Of a stretch of DNA of 64,000 nt, positions 9,143-17,281 are shown piece by piece. The DNA is taken from positions 434,001 to 498,000 of the forward strand of contig JAYZUZ010000012.1 in NCBI GenBank assembly GCA_036156195.1, in the 5' to 3' direction. Each line of letters begins with the position of its first letter. The stretch's first letter is position 1. The notes beneath the pieces are model-generated. The model searched no databases. It worked only from the letters and a program-made list of their open reading frames with translations, and was not told the origin of the DNA. The position numbers and the translations under genes were made by a program. The DNA is from Abyssibacter sp036156195 (GTDB lineage Bacteria; Pseudomonadota; Gammaproteobacteria; Nevskiales; OUC007).

Positions 9143-10066
9143 TTAGCGATTGTCTGAACGGCTAATCGTCCACGATCCCGCTGCGCCCCAGTCGTAGCCC
9201 AACTGCTCGCCACTGGCTGCGGCCACCGACGGTGGAAGTAGAAACACTCGTAACTCCGCAACAACGTCGCTGAATTTCGTTGGCGCGATCGCAATATCTG
9301 ACCGTCTCAGGAAAGCAGCCCAAAGCCCCTGACTTCTGTCTGCGCTGGAAAAAGCTTCCGTCAGTGCGACGGGAGTACTTGCCGGCGGTTCTGTCTTGCG
9401 GTTCGCGAACGTCTTTGTGATCGCTGTTGCGAGTGCGTCGCCCGAGAAATCGAACTGCCGCGCCAACAACCAGATATCAAAGAAGTCCTTCACGCGGCTG
9501 TTGACCTCACCCAACCGCACCATGGCCTCATATTTCTCGGCGATGAGCGTCTCTCTGGGGTACACGCGCAAGCTTGGCGCTGGCGCATCCAACAACACCG
9601 GGTAGTCCGCCTCCTCTGCCGCTGGATAGACCACATCGCCGAAACCGACATCAAGTTGAATCGGCACCCTCGCGTTGGACAGACGCCCGGTCAAGCGGAC
9701 ACGAACACCCTCGTAATCGGCATCCTCCTTGATGCGCTGGCCGCTGATGGTTGCGCTGTCGAACACCATCCCGTCATCGATGACCTCAATCTCGCACGCA
9801 GCGCGGGCCAGCGCCTCGACGGCTTGAACTTCGTTGTTCAAATACGCCAGTAGATCAATGTCACGAGTCGGCCTCGAGTCCGGCGCGTCCCAGACCTGCA
9901 GCATCAATGCGCCCTTGAGCAGCAATCGATCGGACTCCGGCAACTGGCTCAGACGGTAGAGAAACCGTTCCATCGCGTAGTACTGGAGCAACTCCGAGAA
10001 CGGCCGGCCGGATTCACGAGCCTTGTCCGTCAGCCGGGCCCGAACCGAAGCAGCCCGGTCCTTCAC
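9143..10066 (-). CDS. abiEii: AbiEii-type nucleotidyltransferase toxin
   Basis: 307 residues. The four AbiEii/DUF1814 motifs are visible: LKGALMLQ (about 50-57), the catalytic RDIDLL (Asp69, Asp71), a third acidic site in IQLDVGFGD, and AEKYEAMVRLGEVNSRVKDFFD. AbiEii enzymes add nucleotides to acceptors such as tRNA and block growth or phage reproduction; AbiEi neutralises the effect by repressing the operon (type IV). I chose the GTG at 10066, which overlaps the antitoxin stop as GTGA; a longer frame from 10111 would overlap the antitoxin by 49 nt. It lies inside the small cassette between attachment copies A and B. Confidence 0.88.
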   Translation of the reverse strand: MKDRAASVRARLTDKARESGRPFSELLQYYAMERFLYRLSQLPESDRLLLKGALMLQVWDAPDSRPTRDIDLLAYLNNEVQAVEALARAACEIEVIDDGMVFDSATISGQRIKEDADYEGVRVRLTGRLSNARVPIQLDVGFGDVVYPAAEEADYPVLLDAPAPSLRVYPRETLIAEKYEAMVRLGEVNSRVKDFFDIWLLARQFDFSGDALATAITKTFANRKTEPPASTPVALTEAFSSADRSQGLWAAFLRRSDIAIAPTKFSDVVAELRVFLLPPSVAAASGEQLGYDWGAAGSWTISRSDNR

Positions 10067-10674
10067 AGCATTGCCTCCAGATACGGGCGAACGACGTTCT
10101 CTACACGGCAAATTCGCGCGTAGCGCAGAAGTCCAGAAATGTCGGGCTTAGGCCGCTCCCGCCAGTTTCTCAGCGCCTGCAGCGCGACGTCCGTCCCGAT
10201 GCGGTTGCGAAACTTGAACGCATCCGCAATCGACTTCTCGGCGCAGTAGATGCGGACCTGGAACCCATCGATGTCGAACGTCCGGATACCGCTCAAAAAT
10301 GCCTCGCCCGAGAACAGATAGACGCGAGTTGGTGGATAGTCGATACGCGGGCGCTGAGTGCCCCGCTCGACCGCCAGATCGACCGCGTGGGTAACGTGCC
10401 CCGTCAACCCATGGTGCTCCAGCGCGGACAGCAGGCAGATCACGCCTTCCGGGGCTCGCTGTGAGACAGCAACCAGATCAGGCGCACTCAAATCTGGCAG
10501 CGACGAAAGACGGTAGACCCCGCGGCTTAGTGGCTCGATGAGCCCTTCGTCGCGCATCGCATACAGCGTTCTCCGGCTCACGCCAGCGCGCAGCGCATCG
10601 GCCATGCGGAGCACACCATTGTGTCGGCGAAATGTTTCAAGCGCTGTCGCGTGAGATGGTTGCATGCGACACAT
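10063..10674 (-). CDS. abiEi: AbiEi-type antitoxin / autorepressor
   Basis: 203 residues. The N-terminus is a winged helix-turn-helix (LRMADALRAGVSRRTLYAMRDEGLIEPLSRGVYRL, two pieces around residues 20-55) typical of the AbiEi_4-type antitoxins; the rest matches their C-terminal domain (LSALEHHGLTGH, AEKSIADAFKFRNRIG). It should repress the abiE promoter. Starts at ATG 10674 or ATG 10665; an inverted repeat TCAACAC/GTGTTGA lies 5-28 bp before. The frame is open further upstream, but that would place the operator inside the gene. Confidence 0.85.
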   Translation of the reverse strand: MCRMQPSHATALETFRRHNGVLRMADALRAGVSRRTLYAMRDEGLIEPLSRGVYRLSSLPDLSAPDLVAVSQRAPEGVICLLSALEHHGLTGHVTHAVDLAVERGTQRPRIDYPPTRVYLFSGEAFLSGIRTFDIDGFQVRIYCAEKSIADAFKFRNRIGTDVALQALRNWRERPKPDISGLLRYARICRVENVVRPYLEAML

Positions 10675-10678
10675 TTTA

Positions 10679-10702
10679 TCAACACTTATCAATTTGTGTT
10701 GA
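10679..10702. promoter_or_regulatory. inverted-repeat operator of the abiE operon
   Basis: TCAACAC and GTGTTGA form perfect 7-bp arms with a 10-bp AT-rich spacer, directly in front of abiEi. On the minus strand TTGTCA (10705-10710 side) and GATAAA lie at promoter-like spacing, so a bound repressor would cover the promoter. AbiEi proteins are known to bind paired inverted repeats upstream of their own gene. Confidence 0.6.
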
Positions 10703-10795
10703 CAATATGTATATTCTGTCCGGCGGTATTGCTGAGCGTAGATCAACGGAACACCGCTAGCCGCAAAGAAGCGTGGTGCACAATGAGCACCACAT

Positions 10796-11030
10796 TGAGC
10801 AAGTTTCGAGCACCGCTGTTGGCATTCGCTCCAGCCTGCAACTCCAACCCATTGTTTTTATTGAACCCTGTGATGGATGGCGGCAACTCGGACTGGACCG
10901 ACCGTCGATGAATAGTCAATGCAAAACAGTAACTTAGATCACCACTTCAGCGTCGCCCCGATGATGGACTGGGCAGAACGGCAGCTGTGCCAATGACCTA
11001 ACGACTCGTTGTGCACATATAGAGCATCCG
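10796..11030 (+). repeat. attachment site copy B: displaced dusA 5' end
   Basis: From the ATG at 10919 the frame reads MQNSNLDHHFSVAPMMDW, a DusA start, then diverges and stops. The core begins at 10945. TTGTGCAC lies at 11009, again 64 nt after the core start, followed by ATATAGAGCA. The 120 bp before the ATG match the region before copy C imperfectly (TTGAGCAA...TTGGCAT...CATTGTTTTT...GGCGGCAA...TTGGACCGAC-like blocks), showing that both cassettes have the same kind of right end. No other gene is seen between abiEi and the phd-like gene. Confidence 0.85.
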
Positions 11031-11112
11031 AGATAACCCGCATGTTACGGAACTTGCTCAACATGCGGAGGCGGAATAAACTTTGGGCACTCCCTCCAAA
11101 TGTCCAACAGCG

Positions 11113-11364
11113 ATGATCCAAGAGAAAAGCAGTGAAGTGGCCAAACGCTTCGGTGACTTTGCACAGCAGGCCCAACACGAGCCGGTGGAAGTCACCCAAT
11201 ATGGACGTGCCCATGTCGTCATCCTGTCTGCCCGCGAGCACGCGCGATTGCGTCGCCTAGACCGTCAGGTGTTTGCCGCGAGTGAACTGCCGTCACCGTT
11301 AGTGCAGGCAATCAAGGAGGCACAGCCCTCCGCCGAGGCAGAGAAATACAACGACGAGGTCTAG
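11113..11364 (+). CDS. Phd/YefM-type antitoxin
   Basis: 83 residues. The N-terminal half matches the Phd/YefM fold: EKSSEVAKRFGDFAQQA, then EPVEVTQYGRAHVVILSAREHARL, the usual DNA-binding dimer and strand. The charged C-terminal tail (EAQPSAEAEKYNDEV) would wrap the toxin. The ATG at 11113 is preferred; the frame is open for 10 more codons. It lies 6 nt before the toxin-like gene and probably represses the pair's promoter. Confidence 0.8.
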   Translation: MIQEKSSEVAKRFGDFAQQAQHEPVEVTQYGRAHVVILSAREHARLRRLDRQVFAASELPSPLVQAIKEAQPSAEAEKYNDEV

Positions 11365-11370
11365 CCCGCC

Positions 11371-11790
11371 GTGGCTGATATACCGACGCCGCGCCCTGGG
11401 CTCGTGATCCGATACAGCTATCTCTGGAAATCAGAGCACGACCGGGGACACGTCGAAGGCCAGAAAGATCGCCCCTGCGCCATTGTTGTGGCCGTCGCTG
11501 CGGATGGTCCCGATCACCAAGTGGCTGTCGTACCCGTTACCCACTCCGCGCCCAGCGATCCGTCGGGGGCCATACAGCTCACTGCCGCTACACGTCGAAG
11601 ACTGGGGCTTGATGAAGAGGCTTCCTGGATCATTACCTCTGAGTTGAACGTCTTCCACTGGCCAGGGCCGGACTTACGGATGACGCCCACCGGCCAGTAC
11701 GCCTACGGTGAACTGCCAGCCCGCGTCTTCGAAGCGATCAAAGAACAAATCCTTGACCAGCCTCCTGTCCAGGTCGGACGCACCGAATAA
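11371..11790 (+). CDS. PemK/MazF-like toxin candidate
   Basis: 139 residues starting at GTG. The layout resembles PemK/MazF-type growth inhibitors: PRPGLVIRYSYLWK, then KDRPCAIVVAVAADG (the conserved RPxxVV strand), VAVVPVTHSAPSD, and a C-terminal ARVFEAIKEQILD helix. The central part is longer than in MazF. PemK/MazF toxins cut mRNA; here the activity is inferred from weak similarity and from the Phd-type partner 6 nt upstream. Attachment copies flank the pair on both sides. Confidence 0.7.
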   Translation: MADIPTPRPGLVIRYSYLWKSEHDRGHVEGQKDRPCAIVVAVAADGPDHQVAVVPVTHSAPSDPSGAIQLTAATRRRLGLDEEASWIITSELNVFHWPGPDLRMTPTGQYAYGELPARVFEAIKEQILDQPPVQVGRTE

Positions 11791-11824
11791 TCGCTTCGTT
11801 TGCTTTTGCACGCTGGCCTCAGCG

Positions 11825-12056
11825 TTGAGCAAATCTTGAGCAACGCAGTTGGCATCGGATTCACTTCGAACCGATAACCCCTTGTTTTTGTTAGGCTCAG
11901 AATCATTGGCGGCAATGCAGATTGGACCGACAGCCAACAATTATTTGATGAAAAACAATAGCTTAGACCATCGCTTCAGCGTCGCCCCGATGATGGACTG
12001 GACGGATTTCTTTATAATTCAATTGCTTACGTAATCATTGTGCAAATATTGCGCAC
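11825..12056 (+). repeat. attachment site copy C: left end of the 31-kb island
   Basis: From the ATG at 11948 the frame reads MKNNSLDHRFSVAPMMDWTD, a perfect DusA-like N-terminus, then FFIIQLLT and a stop. The core begins at 11974. TTGTGCAA lies at 12038, 64 nt after the core start, followed by ATATTGCGCACC. The sequence before the ATG repeats that before copy B. This copy therefore served as the live dusA start before the 31-kb island inserted. Confidence 0.85.
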
Positions 12057-12077
12057 CACAGTTCGGGCAAACGCTGG

Positions 12078-15000
12078 TCACCCTGGCAACTGAAGCGCCA
12101 ACACGACCACGCGCTCAGCTGATGAGACCGATGCGACACATGAATTCGCGACCATCTGGAGATAATCAAGAGCCTCGGCGAGCTTCATTCGCCGTTGCCG
12201 CCCAGCGACGGTGAAGGTCAGCCCTTGCTTTCTCTGTGCGACCAGCAGAAAGACACCAGACCTGCATTCGCGATGGCGCATATATTGGCCGATGAGCTGA
12301 TTCTCCAAACGCTCGACCAGTTCGTTTCCGGACCACTTGTCGATCAGCTTCAACTCAATGGCCACTCGGTCAGGAGAAGCAGCAGATTGCACGATGTAGT
12401 CCGGCTTTTTGTTCTCGGCGACTTCCGGCTCCCGATGGATAGTGAACTGACGAGCGGATTTTCTTTCCAGCTCGCTCCCCAAGCTGGGCTGCAAGTCGCC
12501 TTCAAGACCAATCGCCTTCCAAGCCAATCGATGACTGAGTGCCGCGTTCTCCAAGTCGTACGCAATTTCCCCAAGTGCGGAGACGACGCGGTCCAAGAGT
12601 TCATCGGCAGTCCGAACTGGGCCACATTGCGAGTTGACCCACTCTGCGTACTCACCTGACGAGAATGGCAAGCGCTCTGAATCCATCTCAGCCTTGAGCC
12701 TTGCCTTGCGGCGCAGCCAGTCTTCAAAGTTCTTGTAATACCCAGACTCTGCCAATCCGATAAGCGCTTGGTAGGCCTCTTCCCCTGGACGCTCGGACAA
12801 CAGACCGAACACATTCCTTCGGGCGTCTTCAGCGAAATCACGGGCACCTGGCGTGTACACTCCAGGATGCACCACATCGTCCTCTTCTCGTATGTGAGTA
12901 CGGGTGACCTTGACCAGTCGCAAGAGTTGCGTCACAGAGACGTCTGCACTGAGCAGTACCCGGTCCCGATCGCCGAATACCGACAGCATCCGCTCCCCAA
13001 AGCGCCTTTTTGCCTCGGGGTCGACCAGCCGGCCAATCGCCCGTTCGAACCAATCTAGGCTTCGATCAAGGTTTAGCGTCGCAAGCACGCGAAACCAAGC
13101 GACGTTATCGACCCGGTTAGGCGATCGTGACAGCCGACGCGCAGCCATACTTTCCAAAGCATCGCCCGCAAATAGCGAGTTGTTGTCGACTAGCCAGGTG
13201 AGGAGCGTCTCCATATTCGAACAAAAGCGGCCGCACGCTGCCTCGTCCGTCGACGGTGCCCGTGCCTGTTCCGCCACTTGAAACACCAGCGGAGCAACGA
13301 TTCGACTGAGCTCAAAGGGTGCATTGCAAAGCATCCCAAGAAGGACGGGGTGTCTCTCAGCACTCAGGGCCGATGCCTCCGCTTCGATTTCTTTCCGATA
13401 GACCTCTCGAACCTCATCTGGCCATGCTTCGCCGAGCGGACCAAGCCAAGCAGGAAAGCTATTAAACTGTAGCGTGCTCCACTCTGCTGCCCGCGTTGCC
13501 TGAGAGGAAGACAGGGAAGCCCACGCCGATGTGGTTTGTGATTTCACCCATTCGCTTACACCAGTAAGTGCGACTGTTTGGTAGTAGTACAGCGAGTTTC
13601 TCTCCTCCGGCTCTCTGCGAGAACGCAAGGGCGGTACTTTAGAGAACCAGTACGCTTGGGCGGATCTGATGAACGCCTCGTGCACAGCGTTTGAAAAGAG
13701 GTCTTTGAGATTGTCCACGTGCTCGAGAGCCCTAAATCGCTCGCAGCCTTCTACGCTAGCGACCAGAATTTCGGTAACCTCAATAAGCGTGGTCTCGCGG
13801 CGTTCAGCGTCGAAGTGTCCCTCAGGATCAGCGACTAAGCGATCACGCCATTCTTGCCAGCCACGTAGTCGCAGTGCCTCTTGCCCTTTTCGTTTTTTCT
13901 CGGCCTTTTCTCGCCGCCGTTGCATTCGCAATGCAAAGGCACGGGACTCTCTGGTCGGCGGTGCAAACCATCCAAGAATCGTAGACTGCATCTCCGGGAT
14001 ATCGCGCGTTGCCCTGACTAGTCGCTGCTTGAGCTCAGTGTCGAGATTCGATCTCAAGCTGTTCTGATAAACCAGCCAAGCCAGCCCTTTTCTCACATCA
14101 ACTGGCTGGCTCACATCCTCAATTAGATCAAGTGCCCAGCCAACGTCTTCGGTTTCCCACCGTGCGAGCCCGCGCTCGCTGACCAGATAGGCGTCGCTTG
14201 GTCGGCCCAGGTCTCCGAATATCGCGTTGAAGGCTTCGAACTCACACAGCCACTGAAGCCGGCGGCGTTCTGCGTTCTTGTTCAGTGCGTCCCGAAGAAA
14301 CCCAGTCTCGTCTCGCACGAGGTACTCCCGGTCTCCGAATCTGTGGGCAATCGCTGCCGAGAAGGCAACTTCCCTCTCCACATGTCCGGCGGTCGCAGAT
14401 CGCTTGCAGCTGATGATTACGGCTTCGGATACATGCTCGAACTTGGAGTGCAGTGTCTCGTATCGCGACAGAGTGGCAGCTTTCGACCCTAGCAGCAGGT
14501 CAACCAGCCGAAATCGAAACTCCGCAGCCTGTTGTGAACCGGGTTCGAGTGAATGCGCAATCTGGCGTAGTGACCACCCGAACCCATTCGTCGACCGGCT
14601 CGGCTCGGGAGTTCGCCTGATCAGTTCGACAAGGTCATCTGTCGTTAGGACTCTCGGATACAAGCACTCCGCTGCCTGCCGAACCAGAGAATGCGGCCAC
14701 CGATCAGTGTCCGATGGGAGCATGTCCCCGGCAACACATTGCAATTGCTCGATCGCGTCTAGATCAGTCAGACCGAGAATCCCAAGCATCCGAACGTACT
14801 CAGATTCCGACGAATCAACAGCTGCGCTCAGCATCACGTCGGTGCACTCACGCATGTGCCCCAACCACATCTGCTTTAGAACGAACCGCTTCGCATCTTC
14901 ATTGAGATCGCCCTGCGAGTAGATCTCAGCTAACAGGGGGGCGTGCTCAGGCGTTGCCAACCTTCGGATTTCAGTTGGGGGGAGACTCAAGCCCCTATAT

Positions 15001-16409
15001 CCCCCGTGCCCATAGGCGTCTACATACCGCCGAATTAGCTGGGCCCTTGCATCAACGGACAGGCTTTGGGCGTCACCGTGCAGAACAAGCACCTCTGGAT
15101 CTCGCCGAAGTAGTTCGTGCCGCGTTTCTGCATCCCAAAGCGCCAACCAGCCAGCGGCGGGCTTCAATGATGGAATGACGACCTTTTCGGTGTACGAATC
15201 ACTGAAGAGGACCTGATGGACGATGCGCCTCGAACCGCTGCTAGCAAGTCGATCCAGCATCTTCGCTGCCAAGTATTCCTGGATGGCTCGATGCCGAAAC
15301 TGAATCCGATCAATCGCTGAAGGAACAAACAACGAGGTATTCACTAGCCGCTCGACGTTCCTGGGCGACCAGTTCGGCAATAAGCACTCCGCAGAAGATT
15401 CATCTAGTGAATTCCTTCCGCGCTTAGTTCTAGCGAGAGATCGTTGCTGCGCCAACAGAAGGCCCAGCGCAAGGCGCTCGCCTCCTGCAAGTAGCTCCGA
15501 CGCGGGCATCGGATTGTCATCTCTCTGCTGCCGATCTTCGCGATCCAGCACGCTCTGCTGCGTCGAAAACCCCAATTGTTGAGCGCGAGTTCCGATCGAC
15601 GCATGACTCGACCAGTACTCCGCAACATGAATTACACCTAGAGGCGTTCTTGTAAGGTCCCAAGCGTCTGCGTCGTCAAGCTGCGTCGCAGCCTCATCAG
15701 GGTTGGCTACGTTCAGGTTTCCTAGCAATCGAATCGCGCGCTTCCGGTCAAGCGGCAGGAGCGCGGCAACGATGACATCTGATGGTTGCGATTCGTCCTC
15801 GTCGCCCCGCACGCCGTCAGCTCGTTGGTCGCGTCCGCGAATTGCCTCAATAAACGGGTCAGAGTGATTCTCAGCGACGAGAGGTATCCGACGAGCGGGA
15901 GGCAGCGTCGCCCGGACCTCCTCCAAATCCGCCTTGCCGAGCCAATCTCCTGGCCTGCTCGAAACGACCAGTTGGACGCGGTCGAGAACGTCGGCAAGCT
16001 CTCTTCGGATCCGGTGCAGTGCAGTCGAGAAATTGCCGCGTACGAGCTTCAGTTCGTCGACGGCATCCAGGAAAAACGTTGCGGGCCGAGGTTCTCCTTG
16101 AAGCCATGACGAAAACCGCTCTGAATCCGCCGCATCGATTGCGTCAGCGAGCGAAAGGTTGTTCAGACGCTCAATCGGAACGAAGAAGGCCTCGCCGCCG
16201 CCATTGTTGATCCGGTTTGCTTGAGCTCGGAGTTCAGTCGTTTTTCCGGCACCCGCCTCAGCGAGAACAACAACCCGCTTCGACCTCAGTAATGAGTCCC
16301 ATCCTTCACCATAATCTCGTCCGAATAGACCAGCGAACTGTTCGATGTCGTCGGCCTGCTCGTCGTCGCCAACAATGCGGAAACGGCGGTTTAGATCCAT
16401 TTCACTCAC
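12078..16409 (-). CDS. STAND/NACHT-like NTPase with C-terminal PD-(D/E)XK nuclease-like domain
   Basis: 1443 residues. Residues about 45-160 form a P-loop NTPase: Walker A AEAGAGKTT (50-58), Walker B FFLDAVDEL (112-120), and a VVSSRPGDW sensor-like strand (148-156). Residues about 300-400 contain FRHRAIQEYLAAK, the winged-helix segment typical of NACHT/STAND proteins. The long middle is helical, HEAT-like, without recognisable repeats. The last 120 residues hold KPDYIV (Asp1337) and IELK (Glu1352, Lys1354), the core of PD-(D/E)XK nucleases. STAND proteins with nuclease effectors (Avs group) sense phage proteins and destroy DNA, but there the nuclease is usually N-terminal. Base composition is lower in GC than the chromosome. 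Start is GTG 16409 (or ATG 16400). It follows an XRE gene by 61 bp in the same direction. Confidence 0.8.
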   Translation of the reverse strand: MSEMDLNRRFRIVGDDEQADDIEQFAGLFGRDYGEGWDSLLRSKRVVVLAEAGAGKTTELRAQANRINNGGGEAFFVPIERLNNLSLADAIDAADSERFSSWLQGEPRPATFFLDAVDELKLVRGNFSTALHRIRRELADVLDRVQLVVSSRPGDWLGKADLEEVRATLPPARRIPLVAENHSDPFIEAIRGRDQRADGVRGDEDESQPSDVIVAALLPLDRKRAIRLLGNLNVANPDEAATQLDDADAWDLTRTPLGVIHVAEYWSSHASIGTRAQQLGFSTQQSVLDREDRQQRDDNPMPASELLAGGERLALGLLLAQQRSLARTKRGRNSLDESSAECLLPNWSPRNVERLVNTSLFVPSAIDRIQFRHRAIQEYLAAKMLDRLASSGSRRIVHQVLFSDSYTEKVVIPSLKPAAGWLALWDAETRHELLRRDPEVLVLHGDAQSLSVDARAQLIRRYVDAYGHGGYRGLSLPPTEIRRLATPEHAPLLAEIYSQGDLNEDAKRFVLKQMWLGHMRECTDVMLSAAVDSSESEYVRMLGILGLTDLDAIEQLQCVAGDMLPSDTDRWPHSLVRQAAECLYPRVLTTDDLVELIRRTPEPSRSTNGFGWSLRQIAHSLEPGSQQAAEFRFRLVDLLLGSKAATLSRYETLHSKFEHVSEAVIISCKRSATAGHVEREVAFSAAIAHRFGDREYLVRDETGFLRDALNKNAERRRLQWLCEFEAFNAIFGDLGRPSDAYLVSERGLARWETEDVGWALDLIEDVSQPVDVRKGLAWLVYQNSLRSNLDTELKQRLVRATRDIPEMQSTILGWFAPPTRESRAFALRMQRRREKAEKKRKGQEALRLRGWQEWRDRLVADPEGHFDAERRETTLIEVTEILVASVEGCERFRALEHVDNLKDLFSNAVHEAFIRSAQAYWFSKVPPLRSRREPEERNSLYYYQTVALTGVSEWVKSQTTSAWASLSSSQATRAAEWSTLQFNSFPAWLGPLGEAWPDEVREVYRKEIEAEASALSAERHPVLLGMLCNAPFELSRIVAPLVFQVAEQARAPSTDEAACGRFCSNMETLLTWLVDNNSLFAGDALESMAARRLSRSPNRVDNVAWFRVLATLNLDRSLDWFERAIGRLVDPEAKRRFGERMLSVFGDRDRVLLSADVSVTQLLRLVKVTRTHIREEDDVVHPGVYTPGARDFAEDARRNVFGLLSERPGEEAYQALIGLAESGYYKNFEDWLRRKARLKAEMDSERLPFSSGEYAEWVNSQCGPVRTADELLDRVVSALGEIAYDLENAALSHRLAWKAIGLEGDLQPSLGSELERKSARQFTIHREPEVAENKKPDYIVQSAASPDRVAIELKLIDKWSGNELVERLENQLIGQYMRHRECRSGVFLLVAQRKQGLTFTVAGRQRRMKLAEALDYLQMVANSCVASVSSAERVVVLALQLPG

Positions 16410-16470
16410 TGCGTGAGTACTCCCTCACCGAAGCCAGGCATCCATTCCACGTCGGTTACGCAGCAACCCA

Positions 16471-16833
16471 TCATGCCCTCGACATGAGAAGCGCAGTCAA
16501 TACGCCAAGCCCTACAGCCACAGCCGCCGGGTTTGCCCTCTTGTCCGGAACGATTCGGACACCTTGCTGAGAAAGCTGGCGTTCGTATTCATCCACAGAG
16601 GTGAGGATTGACGACGCACTGCTACCAATAGCCCTCGCCGCGGCGCGAAGCTGGGCCGCCGAAATCGCTGACGCGCCAGCTTCCAGTCGAGAGTACGCCG
16701 ACTGTGACATTCCTAGCTTCGCAGCGATGTCTGCCTGGGTCCTCCTGACGTGCTCACGATGTGCAGCGAGCACCTTCCCGATGAGCGCCGACTCAGCAAT
16801 CTCTGCCTGCAACGAATTTGCATTCATACGCAT
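16471..16833 (-). CDS. XRE-family regulator with C-terminal membrane segment
   Basis: 120 residues. Residues about 20-80 are a canonical HTH_3 domain (RTQADIAAKLGMSQSAYSRLEAG, in two pieces, then ISAAQLRAAARAIG). The last 20 residues (NPAAVAVGLGVLTALLM) are a hydrophobic helix ending in SRA, so the regulator may be membrane-tethered or its tail may oligomerise. It is first in an operon with the STAND nuclease gene and divergent from the LRAT-like gene; palindromic DNA lies between them. Probably the autorepressor of the module. Confidence 0.8.
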   Translation of the reverse strand: MRMNANSLQAEIAESALIGKVLAAHREHVRRTQADIAAKLGMSQSAYSRLEAGASAISAAQLRAAARAIGSSASSILTSVDEYERQLSQQGVRIVPDKRANPAAVAVGLGVLTALLMSRA

Positions 16834-16873
16834 ACATGCATAATGTGCATATTCCTAATATTGGAATCTATGT
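16834..16873. promoter_or_regulatory. divergent operator/promoter of the STAND-LRAT module
   Basis: Only 40 bp separate two divergent start codons. The segment is AT-rich and has dyad symmetry: ATTCC and GGAAT arms around TAATATT, with outer GCATACAT / TATGAATGC-like arms that reach into both genes. The compact layout suggests that the XRE protein controls both directions. Confidence 0.5.
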
Positions 16874-17281
16874 ATGAATGCTACCAACATGCGTCCAGAC
16901 CAGCAGCTCGTCGCCGGAACTGTGATCGCACGGCACCATGTGGGCTACGTGCACGTCGGACTCCTGGGCGACAGCGTCCACGGCTGCGACAGAACTGTCT
17001 TGGAGTTCTCAGCATCGGCAGGAGGGTTTTGTGAACGCTCGCTAGCGGGATTCGCTGATGGCCGACAGATGTACGTGATCGGCTACCCTGGCAACCTGGC
17101 TCCGGCTGAAGTAATGAATCGAGCGCGAATGTTGTCGGAACGCCCGTATTCTCTATTCCAATTCAATTGCGAGCACTTCGTACGGATCGCCCACGGTTTA
17201 GCGCCGGAAAGCCCACAGGTTCAGGCCTGGGTGTTAATTGGGTTGATCGCAGCTAGCGTCGGGTTACTCGCTCGACGCTAA
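16874..17281 (+). CDS. LRAT-like (NCEHF) thiol enzyme with C-terminal anchor
   Basis: 135 residues. The order of motifs is that of the LRAT / NlpC-P60-like fold: a GTVIARHHVGYVHVGLLGD block with the catalytic His in GYVHVG, a second strand (YVIGYPG), and the hallmark NCEHFVR with the catalytic Cys (about residue 98). The last 20 residues (VQAWVLIGLIAASVGLLA) are a membrane helix, as in animal LRAT. LRAT-type enzymes are acyltransferases or phospholipases, and related papain-like folds are peptidases; the substrate here is unknown. It is divergent from the XRE/STAND operon and may be its effector or partner. Start ATG 16874, with TTGGAA upstream; ATG 16889 is an alternative. Confidence 0.75.
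   Translation: MNATNMRPDQQLVAGTVIARHHVGYVHVGLLGDSVHGCDRTVLEFSASAGGFCERSLAGFADGRQMYVIGYPGNLAPAEVMNRARMLSERPYSLFQFNCEHFVRIAHGLAPESPQVQAWVLIGLIAASVGLLARR

Larger units (their letters stand above)
9003..10944. mobile_element. 1.9-kb dusA-site cassette carrying an AbiE toxin-antitoxin pair
   Basis: Bounded by attachment copies A and B (core starts 9003 and 10945). It holds only abiEi and abiEii plus end sequences; no integrase or other mobility gene fits. Its left end has TTGTGCACATATTGAGCACC-like sequence at the same distance from the core as the other two elements, and its right end is about 190 bp similar to that of the next cassette. It was probably mobilised in trans by an integrase such as the one at 41779. 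Confidence 0.7.
10945..11973. mobile_element. 1.0-kb dusA-site cassette carrying a Phd/PemK-like pair
   Basis: Bounded by attachment copies B and C (core starts 10945 and 11974). The only genes are the antitoxin at 11113 and the toxin-like gene at 11371. There is no recombinase. Left and right end sequences repeat those of the neighbouring cassette, so it has the layout of a minimal element mobilised in trans. Confidence 0.7.

Noticed and set aside
10880..10912. A further dusA core remnant (GACTGGACCGACCG) 50 bp before copy B, and a weaker one before copy C
   Set aside because: The match is short and lacks the CTTCAGCGTCGCC part; it belongs to the repeated right-end sequence, so I did not count it as a separate attachment site.
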